Source: Pardosa pseudoannulata
Lineage: Eukaryota; Arthropoda; Arachnida; Araneae; Lycosidae
Length of the DNA: 64,000 nucleotides
NCBI GenBank assembly: GCA_032207245.1
Contig: CM063506.1
Span: 14,131,763-14,195,762, forward strand
Reading direction: 5' to 3'
Positions 34,701 to 44,869 of the stretch are shown piece after piece. The translations under genes and the position numbers were made by a program. The notes under the pieces are model-generated. The model searched no databases. It was given only the letters and a program-made list of their open reading frames with translations, and was not told the origin of the DNA. How positions within the stretch are numbered: the first letter of the stretch is position 1; every line of letters starts with the position of its first letter.

Positions 34701-35426
34701 TAACGTGACCAGACGTCCCGTTTTGAACGGGACTATCCCTTTTTAGAATTACGGGTTCCGGTGTCCCCGAAATGGACTGTGGGACGCAAAACTGTCCCGA
34801 TTTCAGAAAAATCTCTGGATGTATTAATCGAAAAGCAATAAATTGACTGTAATAAAGATACTGAAGTTTTTGATGAATTTTCATTAATTTCTAATTACAT
34901 TACATCGCAAAAAATAACGGAATGGAATAATTTAAATGTTTCTACGGAAACTCTGTGGGTGGAAGTATTAAAACACTTTCGCACCAACAATCTTCAGCAT
35001 AAAAACTTTTCTACTGTAATTGAATGCATTTTATGTTTGCCTGCTACAAATACTCCAGTAGAAAAAGTATTTTCTATTATGAACAAATTGTGAACATCTG
35101 AGAAAACCCAGTTACAAATTTCAGTTCTAAAGGCGATGTGGATAATTAAGGTGAATATAAAAAAACGTACCAAGTGTTTCATTCTTACTTGAAATCGTCA
35201 CTAGTTATATTAAACCAAATTTGTTCTTTTGATTAATATAAATGTAACTAAACATTTTGGGTACCTATATTTTGTGATTCGTAACTTTTAAGCCAACTAA
35301 CTTTTTCTGAATAAATAACTTTAAAAAAGTGTTGTTTTTTTTTTCATTGACTACCTATGATTTCACCTAAATAAATCAATGTCCCGTTTTCAGTAAAAAT
35401 AAATAAATAAATAAATGGTCACGTTA
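34701..35426 (+). mobile_element. hAT element with transposase remnant
   Basis: The termini TAACGTGACCA and TGGTCACGTTA are perfect inverted repeats, followed inward by CCCGTTTTGAACGGGAC on the left and GTCCCGTTTTCAGT on the right. Flanks GATAAATC (34693-34700) and GGTAAATC (35427-35434) match at 7 of 8, the hAT target duplication. A 4-bp TAAA-type repeat (AAATAAATAAATAAATAAAT) sits next to the right end. The inside carries only the C-terminal part of a transposase. Confidence 0.92.
34842..35192 (+). pseudogene. hAT transposase C-terminal fragment
   Basis: One frame reads through ~115 codons with a single internal stop. The region CLPATNTPVEKVFSIMN (about 35038-35088) followed by S-E-K-T-Q-L and LKAMWIIKVN is the hAT-family dimerisation domain. 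Its hallmark is a small-residue/Pro turn before N-x-x-V-E-x-V-F-S. The stop falls where other hAT proteins have a Trp (W-T-x-x-K), so it is probably a TGG-to-TGA change. Catalytic residues lie in the missing N-terminal part, so no activity is possible. The frame ends TTGA at 35192. Surrounded by intact-looking element termini, so it is a deletion derivative. Confidence 0.88.
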
Positions 35427-35570
35427 GGTAAATCCAACATCGCCAGTAAAGATCCACCCTATGGATCATAGAGCGTACAATTTGTGTAATCCCAGTGAAA
35501 GATAGAGAACTACTCTAAGAGTGAATGCTAAATAAGGAAATGTCCCTTCCATTAACAGCTTGACATACAA

Positions 35571-35660
35571 TGACGTCTAGGAGACGTCAGTCATCTCATG
35601 TTCCAAAGTAGAATTTGAAGTCTCTGAGACGTCAATATCTGTCTCCGACAGACGTCGTGC
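35571..35660. promoter_or_regulatory. Cluster of TGACGTC-type palindromes
   Basis: TGACGTCTAGGAGACGTCA (35571-35589) is a palindrome with 8-bp arms. AGACGTCA follows at 35629-35636, within GTCTCTGAGACGTCA, and CAGACGTCG near 35650, within GTCTCCGACAGACGTCG. ACGTCA/TGACGT is the half-site or core bound by CREB/ATF bZIP proteins. Whether it is functional cannot be judged from sequence alone; no promoter is seen next to it. Confidence 0.35.
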
Positions 35661-35940
35661 AGCATTATATTAAATCCTAATTTTATACTGTTACTGAATT
35701 TTTGTATATTAGCATCATATAAAAACCTCATTAAATGTTACATAGCAATGAAAAATTCAAAATAAAAAGTCCTCTCTCTCAACTTGCAAAAAATTGTTCA
35801 AATGAGCCAGAATTAAATAGTATTTTTCGGACACATTAGATTCCATTTTACTTCAAATCAAGGGGTTAAAAAAGTTTTTTAGCTTAATATTATTTTTCTA
35901 TTGCATTTCTTTATAATGTAATAAATTAATGGATAAATAC
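35661..35940. other. AT-rich DNA, no feature seen
   Basis: Nothing recognised. Confidence 0.4.
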
Positions 35941-35943
35941 TTA

Positions 35944-35983
<40 letters not shown>
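35941..35983. repeat. TA microsatellite
   Basis: TATATG then pure TA run. Confidence 0.95.
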
Positions 35984-35985
<2 letters not shown>

Positions 35986-36384
35986 AAGAGAACATCCACT
36001 AGAAAAAACTTGAAATATTGAAATATTCATACGAAAGAAAGCATATTAAGAGAGTTCACTCACTCCAGACGTAAAGTAGAAACTGCAAAAAGGACAACCA
36101 ACATTTTATGGGACAGGACTATCTTAGGCACGAAAATATGCACTATTTTACAATATTAATAACTATGCAAACAATCAGACTTGAACCTTAAAATTAGTTC
36201 AGATCACTAGTGTTCGCAACTAATACACACAGTTGTACATCTTTAATTAGATATTATTAATCTGTGTTAAATATTTTTGATAACATGTTTTTAATAATCA
36301 GTAAGTATTCAAAATACTCTCATTTGTAGTTCTTACCGAAAGATATAATTTCTTTCATAATTTAGATACATAAATCAGCTAAAA

Positions 36385-36479
36385 AACCAACCATTGTTTT
36401 ACTTGCCTCATAGAATACTTTACAATTCCTGAAAATTAAAAATTTTAATGATCCCGTCACATGACGGGCTAAATGCTAG
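36385..36479 (+). mobile_element. Helitron 3' end fragment
   Basis: Hairpin CCCGTCACATGACGGG (36453-36468), seven bases, CTAG (36476-36479), then T. The ~70 bases before it match the 3' end of the Helitron at 1948-2882 (AAAATTAAAAATTTTA.TGATCC). No 5' end with TC and TGTC repeats was found upstream, so the left boundary is unknown. Confidence 0.7.
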
Positions 36480-36676
36480 TAACAAGATAATTACCCTATG
36501 CGAATAAAAATATATTTCATTTTGCAACTCTTTCTTAAATAATAAATAAATATTTTATTATATTTTTGTAATATATCTTTCTACATATGATAATAAATGG
36601 GGTAAAACTATACAAATTTACCAAATGTTGCATTTATAGGTATATCAATTTACGCAGCCTTTTATAATAGTGCTAA

Positions 36677-38359
36677 GGGACACATAAGCTTTAAACCTTC
36701 AAAAAATCGATTTTTTTTGTTTTTTGCAATTTTAAAATTTTTGAAATTTTCTGAATCGTTTAAAACAAACCCCAATGAAATATTCGGATTAGAACCTGTA
36801 AAACTATAACATAAAAAACAAACACTGGCAGCATAAGACATTTAAATCACCGTGCTGGTGTTAATTCTCCACGCCGTAGTGTCATCACTTTTAGCGTTGA
36901 AACTGTTTTAAGATTAATTGCTAACTGAATGGGCTTTGCTAACTCTGTGATATAATGATTGGCTTTATCAGAAGGAGCTGTACAACTAATCTTTTCCCCA
37001 TTTTCGTAGTATTTTATATAATAATTTATATAAGGATTTATATAATGATTATATATAATGATTTTCCCATATTTGTACACACTAAAAATATTCAGTTATT
37101 CATTTATTTTTTTACAAGAAAGATTATTAAATAGTATCAACAACAAAACAGCACTTAAATGTTTTATTAAATGAACTTATTAAAATTTTATAGGATTATA
37201 CTAATATTTGGTATGTCAGTTTTGTAATTTTGTATCATATTAGTGTAAAGATAATGAAATATTTTAGAATATTAATAGTGGAGAATTAAAATCAGTGTTT
37301 TTTGTTTATAAAATGTTAATTCTATCTTCTATAATAAATAATTAAAAACATGTTTAAAGATCTTAGGATGCCAGTTTTGCTCATAAAATGTTTAGCAGAT
37401 TATACACAGAATCCTGCTCTTTAATTTTGAAAGTATGCCTGAAAACTTCTGTCTTTGATTCAAATATTGTTCGAATATTAGTAAATGATGCATTTTATGT
37501 ATTTAATGATGGTCATGTTGTTGGAATCAGTGTTATGCAAGAACTGTCTTAACAAATGTGTAATTATGCAATAGTATTTACGTGCAACAGTGATCAACAG
37601 CTGATTCGTTCGGCTGAAATCAAGGCTGAGTGCTTACTTTAATGGCTTGCAAAGCAAGAAAAAGATATAAAATTGCTATAAAAGTAAAAATATTAGAAAT
37701 AGAAGGGACAATGTATACATATAGGCAATTTAAAACCATTTATCAAATGTTTTAATGGAAATATGATGAAAATATCTAAAGTTTTAATTTTAAATGCATT
37801 TTACTCAAAAAGATGTTTTTCAAACTTGCGCGCACGCTAGAAAATAAAATTATTGTACATATGGATCTATAATTTTCAAGGTAAGTACATTATAGTACTA
37901 CAATGAAACTCCATCAACTTCTTTGAAAGTTTTTTATATTATGTGGAATTTATTGTATTTGAAATTTAATTTTTCAACGTTATTTTAGGTTTTTTGAAAA
38001 CTCATTCTCCTGGTGTAAAATTTCTGATAACTTTTAAATTTTAAATAGGTGGAGAATAATACCAAATGTTTCTTGTTTTAAAAAATGCAAAAATTGTTGC
38101 TGAAATATAGTTTGTGTTGCTGTAAGTGTGACAGCAAAATTTTTAAATTTTCAAAACAAGCATTATATTATTTATTGTATTATATAAAAAAAGTTCTTAC
38201 TTACCAGAAACAAAGTAAATACAAGAAAATAATTAACTAGATTCCGAAAACAAATGCTAAAATTTCCAAGTAATTTCCATAATAAGAAAAAAAGTTATGG
38301 CGAATTGAAAAATAACAAAAATTCCTCATTTTGAAGTTGCTTAAAGGTGATGTGTCCCC
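36677..38359. mobile_element. 1.7-kb element with terminal inverted repeats
   Basis: The left end GGGACACATAAGCTTTAAAC and the right end, reverse complemented, GGGGACACATCACCTTTAAG are followed on both sides by CTTCAAAA. The flanks are CTAA and TTAA, so a TTAA target (as for Kolobok or piggyBac elements) is possible with one change. A 78-codon minus-strand frame (36847-37080) has no domain that I can name. The length would suit a deletion derivative of an autonomous transposon. Confidence 0.6.
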
Positions 38360-39180
38360 TTAATTAAATGTGCCTTCAAATGGTAAAAAAGATTCTCCAA
38401 CTATAATCTAGAAAGTCTAAAACCTATAAATTAAATAAATTTCTCATGGTCTCAAATATATAACAGGAATAAAACCTAATGAATGAATACATGACAGCTA
38501 AAAAGAGTAAACACTGCGAAAACCATGGAAACTTCAATTCCATATTGCCCTTTTTATTATAAAACGCGTTTCTAATCATTTATCAAACATATATCATTTT
38601 ACTTTGAACGTTTCAAAACCTTAAAAACTTCGGATATTCCAAAAAAGTCTCTTTAGATGTTTTCAAAAGAATTTCTTCATGTTCAATTCTTCGTGTTTCT
38701 AGTATATCATTTCTCTCTACCGTATTAGATTTTTTTACGGCATTTCATCATTGCTCTTCCGGCAACTTATATTACTTTGCCTGCTTTTCTGACAGAATTC
38801 CTATCCTCTATACTATGCATTGTTATATCATATACCTGTGCAATGTCATTTATCACAGATATAAAACTTTTATTATTCAGTAGCTATTGATTGGTGGTAA
38901 ATGTTCTCCAGATAGAATATATTTCAGGCATAAGGAAAGTTGCCCACCGTTAGATATGAGCACTTTAAAAAAAAATTAATTTGGACACCAGTAAACGTCT
39001 TTGTAGTCCTATTTGATTATAAACATGTATTTATATAGTGGTTAAGTCTGATTAGAATTATCACTAGTCCATTCTTTTAAAAGTTCAAAGTGGGTTTTGC
39101 TTCTCAAGTTAACGGTGGTGTATAGTTAAATTCATGTACTACCATATGGTGGTGATTATCAGTTCTAGATCGAAGCTATA
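38360..39180. other. AT-rich DNA, no feature seen
   Basis: Nothing recognised. Confidence 0.5.
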
Positions 39181-39182
39181 TA

Positions 39183-39259
<77 letters not shown>

Positions 39260-39264
39260 ATACA
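39181..39264. repeat. TA then TG microsatellite
   Basis: TATATA followed by GTGTGT. Confidence 0.95.
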
Positions 39265-39873
39265 TGCGTAATAATTACAGTTTATTTTAACTCATATTAT
39301 TAGAAAGTGCTACGTTAGAGACGTATTAATGCTATAGAAATCAGAAGGATGTATTGTTAAAATGTAAAAATTCATTGCAGACCGTTCATAATTATAAAAT
39401 CATTTATGTGTACACCACATGGTTTCCTTTCAGCTTATTAGATTACTCCCTTTTTTAACTTTCATTGCATGACACGTCATGAGAATTATAGTTTGCACAT
39501 TCCCTTCAAAGTCCAAAATTAGTTTCATTTTTTAAGGTATTTGTATTACCTGAATAAAGTTTGAGTGCAGCAATCAAGACGTGCAACGTTAATTGTACCT
39601 TTCATTATAAACCGAAATTTTTTGAGATTAGAATGCTAACTTTAGTTCCTGTAAGGAATAAAGTTAAAAGCTTTATTTCAACTGCTTAAACTTCGTTTAC
39701 CCACCAAATCCAAAAACTTCCTTTGGATCCGTGAATTCAAAATATCCACGAATTAGAAATATTGTTAATTTCAAACTTAGAAACAAATTTTAACGAGTAT
39801 TAATTGTGGAATATCTAATTGAATGCTTTTCTACTTAAGGTGGGTCTGTGACTGCTATATTGTATTTCTTTCG
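39265..39873. other. AT-rich DNA, no feature seen
   Basis: Nothing recognised. Confidence 0.5.
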
Positions 39874-39882
39874 CTCAATGTT

Positions 39883-40056
39883 GGTTGATTGGTTTGGAGT
39901 GCTACGGTCATCTGTTTTGTTACGTGAAGGCTAATGAGACTGGCATATACTGTTGAAAGATAATTTTTATATCCATATCAGCAGTGGGGTTCAAACACAC
40001 GAACTCCGGGTGCAAAAAAAAGCGCCGTACCTATTCGGCCATCGTTTAGCTTCACA
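39883..40056 (-). mobile_element. SINE-A, diverged
   Basis: Minus strand: head AGCTAAACGATGGCCGAATA at right, B box decayed, body with ATATGGATATAAAAATTATC, tail at left. Flanks CTCAATGTT and CTCAATCTT (8 of 9 the same) are the probable target duplication. Confidence 0.8.
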
Positions 40057-40070
40057 CTCAATCTTAACCT

Positions 40071-40450
40071 ATGGATAAAATAAAATTCTCCCTGGTTGGC
40101 TCACATTTTAAGAATATCTTACAGTACAAAATATACCACGTGATAGAAAAAAAAGTAATTCTCGAGGATACTACATTTCTTTTTTCAAAAAACAGTTTTT
40201 CAAAAAGTATATTTCCTTTTAAATTATTTGAGAGAAATTTTGGTACACCCTTTTTTAGAAGCAAATAAAAACGTTTAATAGACATAATTAAAAAAAGAAA
40301 AAGACACCCACAAGAATTTGCTATTTTATCACATGATATAATTTTGTTTTTATGAATTCTAAAAATGCGAGCCATTTAGAAAGAATTTTTTTCCTAAAGG
40401 TTAACATAAAGTGAAGGGAATTCAATATGGCAGGTACCACCTTACTTATT
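40071..40450 (+). repeat. Dispersed repeat T, copy 2
   Basis: Aligns with 34381-34692 and, beyond the hAT insertion there, with 35435-35455. It is uninterrupted here and thus shows the pre-insertion sequence. The minus-strand 103-codon frame at 40064-40375 lies over it, is AT-driven and has no motif. Confidence 0.8.
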
Positions 40451-40837
40451 TAGTATTAAGGTAAATCTTTTTTTATTTAAAACAAACAATTTGGAAGGTA
40501 AGTCACTTCTTACTCCTACCCAGCCGAAGCCATACGAAAAATTACGGAAGGTAATTGTTTGGAATCAATTTGGAAGGTAAAGCGTTTGTGATTTTGTCAA
40601 GAAGAGGAGAAAGAAGTTAACAGAAACAAGAGAAATAAAAGTTACACGAAGTTAAATCATTACAAATTTATTAATATTCAGAGGGAAAATAGAAATATTA
40701 AAAATCTCTTCAAATTAGCTAATGTGGTCAAAATTCAGAAAGCACGCCATAGGGGGCGTATAATTCATCAGCACCATATTTTGTTTGCCAAATATTAATT
40801 AAAGTTTAATACTTTTACAAATATTTCTTTTTTAGAT
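40451..40837. other. No feature seen
   Basis: A direct repeat of CAATTTGGAAGGTAA (40488 and 40567) is the only thing noticed. Confidence 0.4.
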
Positions 40838-40838
40838 A

Positions 40839-40888
<50 letters not shown>

Positions 40889-40900
40889 TATATATATACA
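40838..40900. repeat. TA microsatellite
   Basis: TA run into which the Tigger-like element inserted at a TA. Confidence 0.95.
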
Positions 40901-40902
40901 TA

Positions 40903-41579
40903 CAGTCGATCTTCGATAACTCGAAGTCCCAGGGGACCCCCAAAAATATTCGACTTATCCGAAGTTCGAGTTATCGGAGTTACCTACCATTCCTCTCAAC
41001 TGGCACTTACGATGGGTCGACATGGTTTAAATGATTTGATATATTCCATAATACTATATGCATTTCAATTTTTGTACGCATTTCAATTTTTTAATAGCCT
41101 ATGTAAGAGGAGAATGGGGTCAAAAGGTTTAAAACTCAAATAGCCTCATTGCATATTGATTAGTATACATACCATGTAAATCTCATTTGAAAAAAAAAAG
41201 TTATTTTTAAGATTGTTGGCATTTACAAAGTCACCTATTTTTTTAACACAGTTAAATAGGGTGTTGTCTGTACCATCGGTGGTTTCCAGGGATTGTTGTA
41301 AGATGTGAATAGCGTTCTGTGCTTGCTCGTGACCTTCGAGAACGAAAGTTTTCGAAGGTCACGAGTGGACAGGCTTTCGAAGTTTTCAACAGAATTTTAT
41401 TTTTTACCGGGGAAATCTATCACAAAACTTCGACTTAGAAAATGTTCACTTCGAGTTATCGAAACAGTATTTTAAAGTTAGACAGTATTTTAAGTATAGA
41501 AATTATTAGGAACTTGATTAAAAATTCGAGTTAGTGGATTATTCGACTTATAGGAAGTCGAGTTATCGAAGTTCGACTG
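40903..41579. mobile_element. Tigger/pogo-like non-autonomous element
   Basis: The termini CAGTCGATCTTCGATAACTC and, on the other end, CAGTCGAACTTCGATAACTC are inverted repeats with one difference in 20. The element sits between TA and TA (40901-40902 and 41580-41581). CAGT termini with TCGATAACTCGA-type inner sequence and a TA target are characteristic of Tigger/pogo elements of the Tc1/mariner superfamily. No transposase is encoded in 677 bp. An internal hairpin with ~14-bp arms lies at 41326-41365 (CTCGTGACCTTCGA and TCGAAGGTCACGAG). Confidence 0.92.
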
Positions 41580-41611
41580 TATATACATATATATCTTCTT
41601 CTCTTAAAGCA

Positions 41612-42065
41612 CTACAGCCTGTTACAGGACAAGGCTATCCCAAGTAGTTTTTTCCAGCCGTTTCTATCTACTGTAAGACTCCTCCAGTTTCCCTTTTTGA
41701 CAGTAGTTAAGTTCCTCTCTACTGAGTCAAGCCACCTAATTGGTGGTCTTTCTCGTTTCCTTTGCCCCATGGGATTAATGAAAGTGAACTGTTTTACTAG
41801 ATTTATGTCATCGAGTCGGAATAGGTGTCCAAGCCATTGCAGTCTATTGATTTTTATGACTTTAACAACATGAGGTTGCTTATATTTTTTATAAATTTCA
41901 AAATTGAGTAAGGATCTCCAAAAATTATTCTCTTGAACTGCACCAAATATTTTTCTTAAGATTTTCCGTTCAAAAGTCAGCAATTTATTTTCATGCAATT
42001 TGGTTATTGCCAGCATTGACTTAAATAGAGTAGAATAGGTCGAAGTAGAGTTTTATAGATGTTAA
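41612..42065 (-). pseudogene. Non-LTR retrotransposon reverse transcriptase, C-terminal end
   Basis: The long minus-strand frame (42016 down to 41612, 134 codons) begins after a frameshift from [11 protein letters not shown] (about 42030-42063). It contains KLLTFERKILRKIFG, then IKINRLQWLGHLFRLDD, then RPPIRWLDSVERNL, then RNGWKKLL. This order is the post-thumb C-terminal region found in many animal LINE-type endonuclease/reverse transcriptase proteins (the ERKILRKI and RPxxRWxD signatures). The catalytic palm is absent (5'-truncated), the frame is shifted once, and TA microsatellites lie on both sides. The 3' end of the element would be toward 41600. Inactive. Confidence 0.88.
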
Positions 42066-42111
42066 TTTTCGTTTTTATACTTATAAATCGAGATTTTAAT
42101 TGGTTTTTAAA

Positions 42112-42119
42112 GATATGTA

Positions 42120-42212
<93 letters not shown>

Positions 42213-42254
42213 ATGTATATATATGTATATAAATACATACATATATATATATCG
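42112..42254. repeat. TA/TG microsatellite
   Basis: TA run, TGTGTG, then TATG repeats; gives rise to spurious Tyr-Ile and Cys-Val frames on both strands. Confidence 0.95.
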
Positions 42255-44154
42255 TCTTTCCATTTTGTAAATATCCATAACTTCTCTGTGAGGCATATCA
42301 GTGGTATTGTGTATATAAGTAGTATGAATAGTATCTAAAATAAGAAGAACATAAATTTTAAGTTAAAATAATAATGGGAATGTAATCGGTGTGTGAATTC
42401 ACCATATTATACTAAATATAACAGAAAAGGAAAATATCCCATGTCTCTCCGTTTCTATCATGTTTACAGTAACATATCCGTTTTTCGCCGTATCAGTTCA
42501 ACAGCATCCTGTTTAATTTGACTAAAACTGTCCGTTAACGCAGCCAGGGCTAAGATTATAACACTATCATCTGTCTTTCGATACCTGCTATCGCTGAACA
42601 CAGTCGTGATATATTTATCATGAAACTACAGATTGCTTATCATTTAGAGGAAGTTTGCACATTATTTTGACCATTTTCAGTACTTACATGCAGATAAGTA
42701 CATTTAACTCACAAGTAGTTTCTAAGATCAAGGAAGTTCACGAGAAATTTTGAATTCATTTTTACGATATTATGCAATGTTTTTGGAAATCGGATTCTTT
42801 GAGGAATCAGTTTTATAATTTATTTGTATAGTCTAGTTTTTACTGCAAGGTTAAAGAGTGATTATATCTTAAATTTGTCATCATTTATTACAACAACAGA
42901 AATGTTTTTCAGTTTTATTTATTCCTTCTGAGAAAAGCTTAAACCAGTAAAAACAAAGTAAAATATAATTATATTCCCGGCAATAAACTTTTTTGAAACA
43001 TCAGTATATGTGCTACAATTATAATGAACAAAGAATCGATCCTTGTAAATCGACTTGAAATTTTCGAGCAATTTCGAGTTTCACCGTGGAAAAAATTCCA
43101 TGCTCAAAATAAGTGGAGTATTTCTTTATGGAATAAAGGTTAATCAAGAGTAAAATTAATACTTGATTCACAGTAGTGGGAAACAACAAGAAAGTAGATA
43201 TAAGTGTACTAGTAGGTCAAATTATTTAGAAACAGATAAGCTGGAAAGTATTGGTTTATGATATATAATTCAAAATTTTAAACATATTTTGGCCCTATTT
43301 TTCAAAGTTGTATATCTTAAAAAAAAAAGATATTTTAAAATCTACTTGTTACTTCGTACATTTAAGATTGTCCTTTAAAACTATTAAGTAAAGGATTCCT
43401 CCTTTAAAGTTATACAAGGTGACACTTTAAAATGGAGATTACAGATCAATTGAAATTTGATCCTCATTCTATGAATGTGGTGTAAGTCCATTTTATATTA
43501 TATGGAGATAGTTATGGATTTGTATTTGAATGATTTTAAAGATACCGGTGTATGTAATGGGTTCTTTTAATATTTTTTAAATATTAAATTCTTATAAATT
43601 TATAAAGTTATCGCTTTTAAAATATTAGTGAAAAGAATGAAGTGTAATGTTTAAATTAGATACTATGTCATTTCGGAAGGTGGACTTACAATACTGTAAA
43701 TGTAGTTTTATTTATAAATTCATCAACTAAGTAAATTTACGCTGACAAAAAGATGAATATTTTAAAGGAATGTTCGAGGAGAACTGTTTATAAACAAAAC
43801 AGCTCATAAGCAGATAGCATTCATCGTTATCATTAGCTAACCTTTTTTGTTAAAAGTGAATGTACACTACTTTCACTTAAAAATATTCAATTCTAACCTA
43901 ATCATATTTTTTTATTGTTAAACTACTCATTTGATATTTTCCATGTCTAAATAAAATGGTCGGATGTCTATTTCATTTTCAAAGAAAGAAAAAACTTTGA
44001 AATTTATTTCAATTTTATACATAAAAATACGAATCAAACATCTATCTTTTATATGTAACCTTTTTTTTCTTTTTTTTGTCGGTTAATGTTCCATTTGATG
44101 AAAAACATATACGATATGTTTTAAAAAAGTCATTGAGAAATCTTAAACAAAATA
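42255..44154. other. No feature seen
   Basis: A slightly GC-richer patch at 42440-42610 shows no open frame or splice sites that I would support; the rest is AT-rich. Confidence 0.5.
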
Positions 44155-44531
44155 TTGCTAGCCTCCAGACCCGGCATTGCAGATCTCTTTCGAAAAAACG
44201 GTGGTGTGTGGGCAGAGAATTCTGAAATTATATTTCGAGTTTCTTCGTCTAACGAGAAGTGGGAGAGAAAGTCTGTATATATAAACCCCGAAGTCTATCA
44301 GAGAGGGAAAGCGAGTGCTTATGGTGGGCTGTCGTCAACACTGGGAGTGCATTTTTCAGCGCATCTCGAGCGGTTTGCCTCCCTGTCCCTGGTGCTGACA
44401 GGTTGCTCGTTATTTTTGGCAGAGGGTGTTCCGGTGGCCGCGTTTAGAGTTCCGAGAAGAAGAAGCTCCTACACTTCACTTAAACTGAAATATACTTCGT
44501 GTGCTTCAGAAATGGAAATAGCTTCTTAACG
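44155..44531 (+). other. GC-rich open stretch with TATA box; possible promoter and first exon
   Basis: This CpG-containing block has a 124-codon frame open from a non-ATG start to TAA at 44529. TATATATAAA at 44276-44285 would be a strong TATA box, and TCAGAG at 44298-44303 lies at initiator distance. ACGGTATGT at 44530-44538 could be a 5' splice site. That would make 44300-44531 a first exon, coding or not. The peptide has no recognisable domain. An LTR is an alternative; no partner repeat was found. Confidence 0.35.
44276..44303 (+). promoter_or_regulatory. Candidate TATA box and initiator
   Basis: TATATATAAA followed 14 bases later by TCAGAG; typical arthropod core-promoter spacing. Predicted only. 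Confidence 0.35.
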
Positions 44532-44749
44532 GTATGTTTGTGGCCCGTTATAGATAAGTTCGACACTTGTTATGAACTTTTCAACAAAAGATACTATCAT
44601 GTTCAATAACAAGCCGAAATACATAAATAGGAAAGGAAGATATATGAGTAATATTTATATACGTGAAAGTGGAAAAATATGCATTGCATTACAGTTTTAC
44701 CATTTATAGGAGTGGAAAAAGGAAAAATAAATTTAATCCTGTTGAAAAA

Positions 44750-44751
<2 letters not shown>

Positions 44752-44788
<37 letters not shown>
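44752..44788. repeat. Poly-T run (37 T)
   Basis: Uninterrupted T tract; on the minus strand it could be a poly-A tail of a retroposed sequence, but nothing recognisable lies beside it. Confidence 0.9.
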
Positions 44789-44869
44789 CCAACCAAAAAG
44801 CTTAAAAAGTCAGAAACGGCTTCTCTTTTTCTTTGAATTTATAGTTTAGCTATCTTTACGAATATCATT

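Noticed and set aside
36847..37080. 78-codon minus-strand frame inside the 1.7-kb element
   Set aside because: No recognisable transposase motif; kept only as a note within the element.
40064..40375. 103-codon minus-strand frame
   Set aside because: It lies over dispersed repeat T; the other copy of T does not keep the frame, so it is not conserved coding sequence.
44752..44788. Poly-T as tail of a processed pseudogene on the minus strand
   Set aside because: No coding or SINE/LINE sequence was recognised next to it and no target duplication was seen.
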